A stretch of DNA of 64,000 nt from Nocardioides scoriae (GCF_900104965.1 NZ_LT629757.1:3348001-3412000), one strand, 5' to 3'; numbered from the stretch's first letter, positions 1 to 9,201 are shown. The notes: a model not told the origin generated them from the sequence alone. Numbers and translations: made by a program.

Positions 1-70
1 AACGCTCCGTTACTGCATCTGAGTGCCCCCGGCGACGGGTGTACGCCGCGGGTAACGGAGCGTTACATGC
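1..70 (+). repeat. 76-bp palindromic repeat, copy 1 (left end cut off)
   Basis: This is the first of three near-identical copies; the others are at 7946-8021 and 9231-9306. The full element begins GCATGTAACGCTCCGTT and ends with the exact inverse, so it can fold into a 17-bp terminal stem. This copy lacks its first six bases because the window begins inside it. The interior carries a second short hairpin (CGGCG/CGCCG) around 31-49. The repeat lies upstream of the membrane protein gene at 213. Confidence 0.85.
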
Positions 71-200
71 GCCGCGCCGCCGCCGTGCCGGCCCCGCGCC
101 GCCGCCGTGCCGCCGTCGCGCCGGCCCCGTGCCGGCCCCGTGCCGGCCCCGCGGCGGCCCCGCCCCTGCCCGCGCCGCCGCGCGCTGCCCGCCTCCTTGG

Positions 201-206
201 CAGGAT
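201..206 (+). promoter_or_regulatory. -10 hexamer CAGGAT, leaderless start
   Basis: CAGGAT ends exactly 6 nt before the ATG at 213 and there is no Shine-Dalgarno. The spacing predicts transcription starting at or next to the start codon. It also argues against extending the reading frame upstream to 39, which would translate part of the repeat. Confidence 0.5.
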
Positions 207-212
207 GACCCC

Positions 213-1469
213 ATGAGCGACACCCCCGCCAAGGACCGACCCCGCCAGCTGACGCTGGCGGTGGGCTTCGTGATCGGCGGCTCGCTGTTCCTGCTGCTGC
301 AGATCTTCGACACCGTGGGGCGGCTCAGCTCGGTCGACACCCGTGACGCGGTGTCGGAGTGGCTGGCCTCGCCGGCCGGGGAGGGCCTGGGCGCCGACGT
401 CTCGACGGTGCTGGGCCTGATGCGGGTCGGCCTGACGGTGGCGGCGGTCTGCGCGGCCGTCGCCCTGGCCGCGGGCGGCTTCGTGCTGCAGCGCCACCGC
501 GGGGCCCGGATCGCGCTGTCGGTGGTGGCGGTCCCGCTGCTGCTGACCGCCCCGCTCACCGGCGGCATCTTCGGTGCCGTGGTGGCCGCCTCGATCGGTC
601 TGATGTGGAGCGGCCCCGCCCGGGACTGGTACGCCGGACGGCCGGTGCGCGAGACCCCCGCCTGGCCCGCCCGCCGCTCCACCGGGCCCGACGACTCCCG
701 GGGGTCGGTCGGCGGCACGCCCCCCAGCGCCCCCGGCGCCTCGCCGGCCCTGCGGCCCGAGGCGGAGGCGCCGCGGATCTCCACCGCCACCACCTCCGAC
801 GCCCCCGGCGCCACCCCGGGCTGGGGTGCTCCCCGCGGCGAGGTCGCGCCGGGCGCCCCCGGCGCTCCCGGTGGCCAGGGTGCTGCTCCGGCGCGCCTCG
901 GGGTGCCCCGCCCGGTCACGGTCGCGTGTCTGCTGACCTGGGTCTTCGCCGGCGGCGCGGCCGTGCTCTACGCCATCTCGGTGGTGGCGCTGCTGGTCGC
1001 GCCCGACTCGGTGACCGAGGCGCTGCGCAGCTCCCCGCAGTGGCAGGAGGCGACCCAGCAGGCCGGCCTGTCCGAGGACCTGCTCGTGCCGGCCCTGGTC
1101 GCCAGCTGCGTGATCGGCGGCGGTTGGGCGCTGGGCGCCTGCCTGCTCGCGTGGTTCACCCGGCGGCGCCACGACTGGGCCCGGATCCTGCTCATCGTCA
1201 GCGCGGGGGTCACCTTCCTGTTCGCGCTGGCGGCCTTCCCGGTCGGGCTGGTCGTGCAGCTCGCGGCCGCGGTGACGATCGGCCTGCTCTTCCACGCCGA
1301 GACCCGCGCCTGGTTCGCCCACCGGCCGACGCTGCCGCCGCCGCCCTCAGGTCCCCCCTCCGGCCCGCCCGCCCCGCCCCACGCCCCGCCGCACGACGGG
1401 CAGCACGGAGAGCACGGCCAGCAAGGCCCCCCGCCGCCGCAGCAGGGCGGTCACCGCGGCCCCTGGTGA
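213..1469 (+). CDS. Multi-pass membrane protein, function unknown
   Basis: This 418-aa protein is not one I recognise as a named family. It has an N-terminal group of about four hydrophobic segments (roughly residues 12-36, 67-92 and a longer stretch 98-130), then a Pro/Ala/Gly-rich cytoplasmic-looking linker of about 100 residues. A second group of about four segments follows (roughly 235-262, 290-315, 328-362), and the tail from about 375 is Pro/His/Gln-rich. The two halves resemble each other in layout, suggesting an internal duplication or two joined small membrane domains. The start at 213 was chosen because a -10-like CAGGAT lies 6 nt upstream. The frame stays open to 39 but that part is low-complexity and overlaps the repeat. 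Confidence 0.7.
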   Translation: MSDTPAKDRPRQLTLAVGFVIGGSLFLLLQIFDTVGRLSSVDTRDAVSEWLASPAGEGLGADVSTVLGLMRVGLTVAAVCAAVALAAGGFVLQRHRGARIALSVVAVPLLLTAPLTGGIFGAVVAASIGLMWSGPARDWYAGRPVRETPAWPARRSTGPDDSRGSVGGTPPSAPGASPALRPEAEAPRISTATTSDAPGATPGWGAPRGEVAPGAPGAPGGQGAAPARLGVPRPVTVACLLTWVFAGGAAVLYAISVVALLVAPDSVTEALRSSPQWQEATQQAGLSEDLLVPALVASCVIGGGWALGACLLAWFTRRRHDWARILLIVSAGVTFLFALAAFPVGLVVQLAAAVTIGLLFHAETRAWFAHRPTLPPPPSGPPSGPPAPPHAPPHDGQHGEHGQQGPPPPQQGGHRGPW

Positions 1470-1509
1470 GCCCCTGTGAGCCCCTGGTGAGCCCGGGTGA
1501 GGCTCGGGC

Positions 1510-2721
1510 TCAGGCGGTCAGCCGCGCGCCCCGCAGCCGGCGCAGGCCCTCGTCGATGACCTCTCGCTCCTTGCAGAACGCCCACCGCACCAGGTGGCGG
1601 CCCTCCTCGGAGCCGTCCTCGTAGAAGACCTGCGAGGGGATCGCCACCACCCGCGCGCGCTCGGCGAGGCCGAGGCAGAACGCCATGGAGTCCTCCCAGC
1701 CGAGGGATGAGACGTCGGTGGTGACGAAGTAGGTGCCCTGCGGCACGTGCACCTCCAGGCCGAGCTCGGCCAGGCCCGCGCAGAGGTGGTCGCGCTTGGC
1801 GAGCAGGTCGTCGCGCAGGGCCTCGTGGAAGGCGTCCTCGTGCTCCAGCGCGTGCGCCACGGCCGGCTGGAAGGGCGCCCCCGAGGAGTAGGACAGCCAG
1901 TTCTTGGCGCCCTCGACCGCGGCGACGAGCTCGGCGGGACCGCTGGCCCAGCCGATCTTCCAGCCGGTGAAGGAGAAGGTCTTGCCCGAGCTCGAGATCG
2001 TCACCGTGCGCTCGAACATGCCGGGCAGGGTGGCCAGCGGCACGTGGCGGTGGTCATCGAAGACGAGGTGCTCGTAGACCTCGTCGGTCACCACGACCAG
2101 GTCGTGGCGCCGGGCGACGTCGGCCACCCCTTCGAGCTCGGCCCGGGAGAGCACGTGGCCGGTCGGGTTGTGCGGCGTGTTGAGCAGCACCAGCTTGGTG
2201 CGCGGCGTCACCGCCGCCTCGAGCTCGGCGACGTCGAGGCGGTAGTCGGGCGCGCGCAGCGTCACCGGGCGCCGCACGCCGCCCGCGAACTGCACCATCG
2301 CGCGGTAGCTGTCGTAGTACGGCTCCAGCACCACGACCTCGTCGCCCGGGTCCACCAGTCCCAGGACCGCCGCGGCGACGGCCTCGGTGGCGCCCGTGGT
2401 GACCACGACCTGGTCGGGGGTCAGCTCCAGCCCGTAGTGGCGCCGCTGGTGCGAGACGACCGCGGCGACCAGCTCGGGGGAGCCGTGGCCGGGCGGGTAC
2501 TGGTTGCGGCCCGCCCGCATCGCGTCGTACGCCGCCTCCACCACGCTGGCCGGTCCGGACAGGTCGGGGAACCCCTGGCCGAGGTTGACCGACCCGGTGC
2601 GCACGGCGAGCGCCGACATCTCCGCGAAGATCGTTGACCCGACCCCCTCGAGCCGGCGGGCGGTGCGCGACGGCCGCGATCCGCGGGAGGGGCGGGACGG
2701 GACGGTCGGCGAGCTGGTCAC
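1510..2721 (-). CDS. PLP-dependent class I/II aminotransferase
   Basis: This 403-aa fold-type I aminotransferase is close in motif to the kynurenine/methionine aminotransferase and actinobacterial DapC-like groups. The PLP-binding lysine is K247 in SSSGKTFSFTGWKIGW. The NTPHNPTG motif and the VVTDEVYEHL segment that holds the cofactor-binding Asp and Tyr are also intact. It should transfer an amino group between an amino acid and a 2-oxo acid in the cytoplasm. Which substrate it uses (N-succinyl-LL-2,6-diaminopimelate for lysine biosynthesis, or methionine/aromatic amino acids) cannot be told from motifs. The GTG start has TAGGTT (2728-2733, minus strand) exactly 6 nt upstream, suggesting a leaderless mRNA. 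It is convergent with the 213 gene and divergent from the sortase gene. Confidence 0.88.
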   Translation of the reverse strand: MTSSPTVPSRPSRGSRPSRTARRLEGVGSTIFAEMSALAVRTGSVNLGQGFPDLSGPASVVEAAYDAMRAGRNQYPPGHGSPELVAAVVSHQRRHYGLELTPDQVVVTTGATEAVAAAVLGLVDPGDEVVVLEPYYDSYRAMVQFAGGVRRPVTLRAPDYRLDVAELEAAVTPRTKLVLLNTPHNPTGHVLSRAELEGVADVARRHDLVVVTDEVYEHLVFDDHRHVPLATLPGMFERTVTISSSGKTFSFTGWKIGWASGPAELVAAVEGAKNWLSYSSGAPFQPAVAHALEHEDAFHEALRDDLLAKRDHLCAGLAELGLEVHVPQGTYFVTTDVSSLGWEDSMAFCLGLAERARVVAIPSQVFYEDGSEEGRHLVRWAFCKEREVIDEGLRRLRGARLTA

Positions 2722-2786
2722 GACCCGAACCTAGCGCCGCGGGCCGCCGCCTGGCGGTTCCGTCGGACGCACGGGTCCCGACCGGT

Positions 2787-2792
2787 CACAAT
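2787..2792 (+). promoter_or_regulatory. -10 hexamer CACAAT, leaderless start
   Basis: CACAAT lies 6 nt before the sortase ATG at 2799 with no ribosome binding site between them. It faces away from the TAGGTT (2728-2733) of the aminotransferase gene, so the 77-bp gap holds two divergent promoters. Confidence 0.45.
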
Positions 2793-2798
2793 GGCCGC

Positions 2799-3536
2799 AT
2801 GCCTCTGCGTCGACGCCGCGCCGACCCCACGGACCCGCCGCCTGCCCCGGGCCGCCGGGTCGGGCGACCGAGCCTGGTGCGTCGCCTCACGACCTGGCTG
2901 GGCGTGGCGATGATGCTCACCGGCGTCGTGCTGCTGGGGTACGTCGGCTGGCAGTTCTGGGGCACCAACTGGACCTCCCAGCGAGCGCAGGAGCAGGTGC
3001 GGACCAGCCTGAAGCAGCAGTGGGAGCAGCCCGGCCAGAACCTGCGGCCGGCGTACGTCCCCCAGGGCAAGGCCTCGGCGCTGATCCGGATCCCGCGCTT
3101 CGGCGACGACTACGTGGTGCCGGTGCTCGAGGGCACCACCGACGAGGTGCTGGCCAAGGGCTACGGCCACTTCGCCGACACGGCCGACCCCGGCGAGGTC
3201 GGCAACTACGCCCTCGCGGCGCACCGCGTCACCCACGGCGAGCCGCTGCGGCGGATGCCCGAGCTGCGGCCGGGGGACCAGGTGGTGGTGGAGACGGTCG
3301 ACGCGACCTACACCTACCGCCTCGACACCGACCCCAACGCGCTGGTGATCCCCTTCACGGGGGTCTGGGTGCTCGACCGGGTGCCGAAGAACCCCCAGGC
3401 CGGCGGCGTGCAGCCGGCGCAGCGGGCCGGCCAGAAGCTGATCACGCTCACCACCTGCTCCGAGCTGTTCCACACCGACGACCGGATGATCGCGTTCGGC
3501 CACCTGGTCCGGACCGAGCCCAAGACCGGCGCCTGA
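2799..3536 (+). CDS. srtE: Class E sortase
   Basis: This 245-aa membrane-anchored transpeptidase should cleave a C-terminal sorting signal and attach the protein to the cell wall. An arginine-rich cytoplasmic N-terminus is followed by one transmembrane helix (about residues 33-54) and the extracellular sortase barrel. The catalytic triad is visible: H142 in AAHRVTHGEP, C220 in TLTTCSELF and R229 nine residues later. The TLTTC...R spacing is typical of class E enzymes. Class E sortases are known to favour LAXTG signals. The one clear sorting signal in this window (LPDTG, protein at 31619) differs, so pairing is uncertain. The start was chosen from the CACAAT-N6-ATG arrangement. Confidence 0.9.
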   Translation: MPLRRRRADPTDPPPAPGRRVGRPSLVRRLTTWLGVAMMLTGVVLLGYVGWQFWGTNWTSQRAQEQVRTSLKQQWEQPGQNLRPAYVPQGKASALIRIPRFGDDYVVPVLEGTTDEVLAKGYGHFADTADPGEVGNYALAAHRVTHGEPLRRMPELRPGDQVVVETVDATYTYRLDTDPNALVIPFTGVWVLDRVPKNPQAGGVQPAQRAGQKLITLTTCSELFHTDDRMIAFGHLVRTEPKTGA

Positions 3537-3569
3537 GGCCGGCTCGCGGGTCGCGCCGGCGGGCCCCGG

Positions 3570-3575
3570 TAGCCT
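3570..3575 (+). promoter_or_regulatory. -10 hexamer TAGCCT for pyrE
   Basis: TAGCCT ends 7 nt before the pyrE ATG and no Shine-Dalgarno is present. It is a probable leaderless promoter driving the four-gene pyrE run. Confidence 0.5.
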
Positions 3576-3582
3576 TCGCCCC

Positions 3583-4134
3583 ATGCCAGCGCCCCACGAC
3601 GACGCCGTGCCCGACCCCGACCTCGCCCGGGACGTCGACGCCATCTGCCGCCTGACCGGCGAGTTCACGCTGCGCTCGGGGCAGGTGGCGAGCGAGTACT
3701 TCGACAAGTACCTCTTCGAGGCCGAGCCCGCCCTGCTGGCCCGTGTGGTCGAGCAGATGCGGCCGCTGCTGCCCGCCGACACCGAGCTGCTCGGCGGCCT
3801 CGAGCTCGGCGGCGTCCCGATCGCCACCGTGCTCTCCGCCCGCACCCTGCTGCCGGCGCTGTTCGTGCGCAAGCAGGCCAAGGAGTACGGCACCTGCAAG
3901 CTGGCCGAGGGACCCGACGTGGCCGGTCGCCGCGTGACCCTGGTCGAGGACGTCATCACCACGGGCGGCGCCGTGCGCGACGCGACGCGTGCGCTGCGGG
4001 AGGCGGGCGCGGTCGTCGAGACGGTCGTGTGCGCGATCGACCGCAGCCCCGAGGGCGAGAACCCCCTGGCCGACGTCGGCCTCGAGGTCCGCCCGGTGCT
4101 GACCAAGGCCCAGCTCGACGCGGTCCACGCGTGA
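3583..4134 (+). CDS. pyrE: Orotate phosphoribosyltransferase
   Basis: This 183-aa enzyme condenses orotate with PRPP to give orotidine 5'-monophosphate, the fifth step of UMP synthesis. The PRPP-binding signature is clear in VTLVEDVITTGGAVRDA near residue 120, and KQAKEYG supplies the catalytic lysine region. The length is normal for the bacterial family. It is the first gene of a tightly packed run: its stop codon overlaps the GTG start of the DedA gene by 4 bp, followed by an rRNA/tRNA methyltransferase and a DUF2236 gene. This is the only pyrimidine gene in the window. Confidence 0.95.
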   Translation: MPAPHDDAVPDPDLARDVDAICRLTGEFTLRSGQVASEYFDKYLFEAEPALLARVVEQMRPLLPADTELLGGLELGGVPIATVLSARTLLPALFVRKQAKEYGTCKLAEGPDVAGRRVTLVEDVITTGGAVRDATRALREAGAVVETVVCAIDRSPEGENPLADVGLEVRPVLTKAQLDAVHA

Positions 4135-4814
4135 GCGCCGCGACCGCGCTGCTCCCGCTGGCGACGTCGGGCTCGGAGGACCTCGGCGGCCTGGCCGGCT
4201 TCGCGGTCGACCTGATGGAGAAGCTCGGCGGGCCCGGCGCGGGCCTCGCCGTCGCGCTGGAGAACCTCTTCCCGCCGATCCCCAGCGAGGTGATCCTGCC
4301 CTTCGCCGGCTTCGCGGCCAGCCGCGGCGACTTCACCCTCGTCGGCGCCATCTTCTGGACGACGCTGGGCTCGCTGGTCGGCGCCTGGGCGATGTACGGC
4401 ATCGGCGCGGGCCTCGGCCGCCGTCGGATGTACGCCGTGTGGGCGCGCGTCCCGCTGGTCAAGACCGAGGACCTGGAGAAGACGGAGGCGTGGTTCGCCC
4501 GCCACGGCGGGAAGGCGGTCTTCCTGGGCCGGATGGTCCCGATCTTCCGCAGCCTGATCTCGGTGCCGGCCGGCCTGGAGCGGATGTCGTTCGGCCTGTT
4601 CACCCTCTACACCGTCGCCGGCAGCCTGATCTGGAACAGCGTCTTCGTGCTCGCGGGCTACGGCCTGGGCGAGCAGTGGGACACCGTCGGCCCCTACGTC
4701 GGCACCTTCCAGAACGTCGTGATCGCGCTGGTGGTCGCCGCGATCGGCTTCTTCGTGGTGACGCGCGTGCGCGGCATCCGGGCCGAGAAGCGCGCGGGCG
4801 GCCCGACGGCGTGA
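4131..4814 (+). CDS. DedA family membrane protein
   Basis: This 227-aa integral membrane protein belongs to the DedA (SNARE-associated) family, whose members are implicated in flipping phosphatidylglycerol/undecaprenyl phosphate and in membrane homeostasis. The family hallmarks are ENLFPPIPSEVILPFAGF near residues 43-62 and the conserved R in GRMVPIFRSLISVPAG. Several hydrophobic helices follow, the last near the C-terminus before a basic tail. The GTG start lies inside the pyrE stop (GTGA overlap), so translation is probably coupled. The substrate cannot be inferred. Confidence 0.9.
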   Translation: MSAATALLPLATSGSEDLGGLAGFAVDLMEKLGGPGAGLAVALENLFPPIPSEVILPFAGFAASRGDFTLVGAIFWTTLGSLVGAWAMYGIGAGLGRRRMYAVWARVPLVKTEDLEKTEAWFARHGGKAVFLGRMVPIFRSLISVPAGLERMSFGLFTLYTVAGSLIWNSVFVLAGYGLGEQWDTVGPYVGTFQNVVIALVVAAIGFFVVTRVRGIRAEKRAGGPTA

Positions 4815-5485
4815 ACGACCCGCGCCAGGAGCAGCGGGCGCCGTACGACCCGATGCCGCACGGCCCCGACGAGGTCGGGCTGGGGCCCTGGCAGGGCGAG
4901 TGGCCGACCGGGCCGCAGTGGGACCCCGAGCTGCTGGCGCAGGGCGACCGGCGCAACGTCGTCGACCGCTACCGCTACTGGACGCTCGAGGCGATCGTGG
5001 CCGACCTCGACGAGCACCGGCACGACTTCCACGTGGCCATCGAGAACTGGCAGCACGACTTCAACATCGGCACCGTCGTGCGCACCGCCAACGCGTTCCT
5101 GGCCGCCGAGGTCCACATCGTCGGCAGGAAGCGGTGGAACCGTCGCGGCGCGATGGTGACCGACCGCTACCAGCACGTGCGCCACCACGAGACGCCAGCC
5201 GACCTGGCCCGCCACCTCGCCGACCAGGACGTCGCCCTCGTGGGGGTCGACAACCTGCCGGGCTCGGCCCACCTCGAGACGTGGGAGCTGCCGCGGCGGG
5301 TGTGCTTCCTGTTCGGCCAGGAGGGACCCGGGCTGTCGGAGGCCGCGCGGAAGGCCTGCGACGGCACCTTCTCGATCGCGCAGTTCGGCTCGACCCGCTC
5401 GATCAACGCCTCGGCCGCCGCCGCGATCGCGATGCACGCCTGGGTGGTCCGGCACGCCGACCTCGACGTGGCCTGGCGGGGCTGA
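4811..5485 (+). CDS. SpoU/TrmH-type RNA 2'-O-methyltransferase
   Basis: This 224-aa SPOUT-class methyltransferase probably methylates a ribose 2'-OH in tRNA or rRNA using S-adenosylmethionine. The three SpoU motifs are visible. Motif 1 is in ENWQHDFNIGTVVRTANAF, motif 2 in VCFLFGQEGPGLS, and motif 3, the knot-forming loop, in IAQFGSTRSINASAAAAIAMH. The target nucleotide is not predictable. The GTG start overlaps the DedA stop by 4 bp. Upstream of the core is a ~50-residue Trp/Pro-rich extension. Confidence 0.88.
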   Translation: MNDPRQEQRAPYDPMPHGPDEVGLGPWQGEWPTGPQWDPELLAQGDRRNVVDRYRYWTLEAIVADLDEHRHDFHVAIENWQHDFNIGTVVRTANAFLAAEVHIVGRKRWNRRGAMVTDRYQHVRHHETPADLARHLADQDVALVGVDNLPGSAHLETWELPRRVCFLFGQEGPGLSEAARKACDGTFSIAQFGSTRSINASAAAAIAMHAWVVRHADLDVAWRG

Positions 5486-5491
5486 GCGACG

Positions 5492-6436
5492 GTGGCGGCT
5501 CGGTGGACCTGGCTGGGGCGGCGCATCGAGGCGCTCGACCCCGAGACCGACAGCGACGAGGTGATGCGGCTGCTGGCCGAGCACCAGCTCAACCTGCCGA
5601 TCATCAACCTCACCCTGCTCGTCACCACCGCCCAGACGGCGCTGCCGCCGTCGGCGTCGGCGACGCTGGTCGGCACCGGCAAGCTGCTGCACCGCGGCGA
5701 GCAGCGCTTCGCCGACGGCAGCGGCTACCTCGTCACGTGGTTCCGCCACGGCGCCCGCAGCCCCGAGACCCGCGCCTCGGTGGAGCGGCTCAACCGCTAC
5801 CACCTCGGCCTGGCCCGCAGCTTCCCCGGCGCCTTCGGCGACAACGACGAGTACCTCTACACGCTGTGCGCCATCGGCAGCTTCGTGCCCCGGATGCGCG
5901 AGACCCTCGGGCTGCCGCCGCAGAGCCCCACCCTCGACGTCGCCTGGCACCACTTCCTGCGCGACCTGGCCGGGCTCTTCCGCGGCGAGCACGGCCCGGT
6001 CACCGGTTTCCCCGAGGACCTCGCCGGCATGCGCCGCTTCGCCGAGGACTTCGAGGCGCGGCCCTGGCCGGCCACCGACGAGGGCCGCGAGCTGGTGGCC
6101 GGCATGGTCCAGCAGTACGCCGACCGGTTCTTCCCGCCGCCGATGCACTGGTTCGCCCGCGCCCAGGCGCTGCTGCTGATGCCTCCACGGGTCCGCGAGG
6201 TGCACCGCACCAGTGAGCCCGGCCGGGTCTCCGGGGCGGTCGTGCGGTGGCTGATGCGCCAGGTCATCGGCGCCCAGGAGAGCTGGTGGCCGACGCGTCG
6301 CCGGCCGCTCTCGGCGTACGTCGACAGCCGGCGGGGCCGGGCCTCCCGGCGCCGCCGCGAGGCCCGGATGCAGCGCGTCTACGACCGCCGGGTCCGCCGC
6401 GGCGAGGTCGTGCCGCCGGTGCGGCTCCACGGCTGA
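5492..6436 (+). CDS. DUF2236 / MpaB-type oxygenase family protein
   Basis: This 314-aa protein resembles the DUF2236 family, which includes mycophenolic-acid MpaB and the latex-clearing protein Lcp, a haem b oxygenase. Consistent features are YLVTWFRHGARSPETRASVERLNRYH, the LYTLCAIGSFVPRM stretch, and the C-terminal QALLLMPPRVREV segment. The substrate is unknown. The last 60 residues are strongly Arg-rich. The GTG start is 6 bp after the preceding stop, so it is the last gene of the pyrE-dedA-SpoU run. The family call rests on pattern memory rather than a profile search. Confidence 0.65.
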   Translation: MAARWTWLGRRIEALDPETDSDEVMRLLAEHQLNLPIINLTLLVTTAQTALPPSASATLVGTGKLLHRGEQRFADGSGYLVTWFRHGARSPETRASVERLNRYHLGLARSFPGAFGDNDEYLYTLCAIGSFVPRMRETLGLPPQSPTLDVAWHHFLRDLAGLFRGEHGPVTGFPEDLAGMRRFAEDFEARPWPATDEGRELVAGMVQQYADRFFPPPMHWFARAQALLLMPPRVREVHRTSEPGRVSGAVVRWLMRQVIGAQESWWPTRRRPLSAYVDSRRGRASRRRREARMQRVYDRRVRRGEVVPPVRLHG

Positions 6437-6455
6437 GACGGCCCGACGCGACCGG

Positions 6456-6773
6456 TCAGGTCAGCACGGCGGCGACCAGCGTCAGCACGCCCATGATCAC
6501 CAGCAGCAGCCCGAGCCACGCGGCGGCCACCGCGAGGTGGTGCCACACGTCTCGGGCCGGGCCGCGGGCGGCGCCGCGGCCGACGAGCAGCACCAGCACC
6601 GACAGCGCCAGGCCGATGAGCGCGGCGAGCAGGTCGGGCGAGCCGAACGACGGCAGCAGCGACTCCAGCGCGCGGTAGACCGCGATCCCGAGGTTCGACA
6701 ACCCGCTGAGCACCAGGGCGACGGCGAGCACGAAGGCGACGAGGGCGCGGGACTCCCGGCTGAGCGGCGGCAT
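6456..6773 (-). CDS. Small membrane protein, unknown
   Basis: This 105-aa protein has three hydrophobic segments (about residues 8-30, 44-63 and 80-104), consistent with a small YqhA/DUF-type integral membrane protein; I do not recognise the family. It is convergent with the DUF2236 gene. The ATG has TAGGGT (6781-6786, minus strand) 7 nt upstream, a probable leaderless start. That promoter faces away from the TAGGGT (6815-6820) of the aldolase gene. Confidence 0.65.
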   Translation of the reverse strand: MPPLSRESRALVAFVLAVALVLSGLSNLGIAVYRALESLLPSFGSPDLLAALIGLALSVLVLLVGRGAARGPARDVWHHLAVAAAWLGLLLVIMGVLTLVAAVLT

Positions 6774-6814
6774 GGCCGCGACCCTACGGCCGGTCGGGGC
6801 ACGGGCCCGTCCAC

Positions 6815-6820
6815 TAGGGT
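6815..6820 (+). promoter_or_regulatory. -10 hexamer TAGGGT of the aldolase gene
   Basis: TAGGGT would start transcription near 6827, giving a ~43-nt leader with a gaggag Shine-Dalgarno near 6856-6862. Unlike many neighbours this gene appears leadered. Confidence 0.45.
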
Positions 6821-6869
6821 GGAAAAACAGTCGTCACCCTGCTTGCCAACGCTGCCGAGGAGCCCGCCG

Positions 6870-7901
<1,032 letters not shown>

Positions 7902-7945
7902 GTGGCGCGGCGGGCAGCGGGCGGCGGCGGCGTACGAGCGGGCGG

Positions 7946-8021
7946 GCATGTAACGCTCCGTTCCTGTGCGTGAGTGCCCCCTGCAACGGGTGTACGTCGC
8001 CCGTAACGGAGCGTTACATGC
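7946..8021 (+). repeat. 76-bp palindromic repeat, copy 2
   Basis: A complete copy with perfect 17-bp terminal inverted repeats (GCATGTAACGCTCCGTT and its inverse). The internal hairpin near 7983-8000 is kept with one mismatch. It is in the same orientation as copy 1 and opposite to copy 3. It lies in the 268-bp gap between fbaA and the DUF559-like gene, followed by a short CCGAG-rich simple-sequence tract. Confidence 0.9.
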
Positions 8022-8157
8022 GCCGAGCCGAGCCGAGCCGGCCGAGCCGGCCGAGCCGGGCCGGGCCGAGCCGCTCGATCGTCGTCCACAAGGCCGCCGT
8101 CGGTGCTGGTCGTCCACAGGCCACGGTCCACGGACCGCACGGAGCCTCGGCGCGGCT

Positions 8158-8163
8158 CAGGGT
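8158..8163 (+). promoter_or_regulatory. -10 hexamer CAGGGT, leaderless start
   Basis: CAGGGT ends exactly 6 nt before the GTG at 8170 and fixes the start of the accessory gene, whose frame is otherwise open back through the repeat. Confidence 0.45.
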
Positions 8164-8169
8164 GGCGTC

Positions 8170-9201
8170 GTGCTGCCTGCTCTCGCCCTGCTCGCCGCTC
8201 GCCAGGGCGGGCTGGTCGCGCGTCGGCAGTGCTACGCGGTCGGCATGACCGACGAGGACCTGCGGGCGATGCTGCGTCCTGGTGGTCCGTGGGCAGTGGT
8301 GCGTCGGGGCGCGTACCTCCCGCGTGAGCGGTGGGAGGCCGTCACCGACCCGTGGGAGCGGGTGCTGCTGCGTGACCGGGCCGCCGACCTCGTCATGGAG
8401 ACCGCGCACGTGATGAGCCACGACTCGGCTGCGCGGGCGCTGGCCGTCCCGATGCTGCGACCCCGGGCGCCGCTGGTGCACGTCACCCGGCCGGGGGTGG
8501 GCGGCTCGCGCACGAAGGCCGGGGTCAAGCACCACCTGACCCGCATCGAGCTCGCGGGGCTCCGCGACGTCGACGGCCTGGTCGTCACCGGACCCGCGAG
8601 GACAGCGCTCGACCTCGCTCGCGAGCACGGCCTCGCCGCCGGCGTGGTCGCCCTCGACCACGTGCTGGCCTCCGGCACCGCGAGGCGCGAGGTCGAGGCC
8701 GAGCTGGCGGTGATGTGGTCGTGGCCGCAGGTCAGGACGGCGCGCGAGGCGCTTGCGCTCGCGGACCCCGGCGCCGAGTCGCCGGCCGAGAGCCTGGCCC
8801 GGCTGTTCGTCGGGTCGCTCGGGGTCGGGCCGGTCGAGACCCAGTTCCCGGTCGAGTGCCGCGGCACCGTCTTCTGGGCCGACCTGCGGGTCGGCTGCCA
8901 CGTGATCGAGGTCGAGGGCGTGGCCAAGCTGGTGCCGGTGGGTGACGGTGGCCTCGCGACGAGGTCCACCCGTGAGCTCCTCCGCGCCCGGGAGGAGCGC
9001 GGGCGGCTCATCCGCGCCGCGGGCCTCGGCCTGTCGTACGTCGGCTGGGACGACCTCTTCGGCCGCGCCCGCGAGCACACCCGCGACTGGCTCACCCGCG
9101 ACATCCGCCTCACCGAGCAGCGCCACGGGTCCGAGCTGCCGACCCACCTGGCCGAGCGGGCGGCGTACCTCCGGCGGCACCACCCCCGCCGCCGGTCGTG
9201 A
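8170..9201 (+). CDS. AbiEi-like N-terminus / DUF559 (Vsr-like) C-terminus protein
   Basis: This 343-aa protein resembles a family common in actinobacterial accessory regions and often annotated as type IV toxin-antitoxin AbiEi-like. The N-terminal ~60 residues look like the AbiEi winged-helix start (GGLVARRQCYAVGMTDEDLR, then WAVVRRGAYLP). The C-terminal part contains a DUF559/Vsr-endonuclease-like core with FWADLRVGCHVIEVEG, where an acidic D...E pair would bind metal, and a terminal YVGWDDLF. Two cautions apply: the usual core continues DGxxxH, but here it reads EGVAKLVP, so nuclease activity is doubtful. No partner AbiEii toxin is adjacent. The gene sits alone between inverted copies of the 76-bp repeat, which suggests acquisition. 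Confidence 0.7.
   Translation: MLPALALLAARQGGLVARRQCYAVGMTDEDLRAMLRPGGPWAVVRRGAYLPRERWEAVTDPWERVLLRDRAADLVMETAHVMSHDSAARALAVPMLRPRAPLVHVTRPGVGGSRTKAGVKHHLTRIELAGLRDVDGLVVTGPARTALDLAREHGLAAGVVALDHVLASGTARREVEAELAVMWSWPQVRTAREALALADPGAESPAESLARLFVGSLGVGPVETQFPVECRGTVFWADLRVGCHVIEVEGVAKLVPVGDGGLATRSTRELLRAREERGRLIRAAGLGLSYVGWDDLFGRAREHTRDWLTRDIRLTEQRHGSELPTHLAERAAYLRRHHPRRRS

Noticed and set aside
39-212. N-terminal extension of the first membrane protein
   Set aside because: It translates part of the palindromic repeat and low-complexity Pro/Arg sequence, and the -10 hexamer fits the ATG at 213.
8170-9201. A complete AbiE toxin-antitoxin system
   Set aside because: Only one protein with an AbiEi-like start is encoded; no AbiEii nucleotidyltransferase lies next to it.
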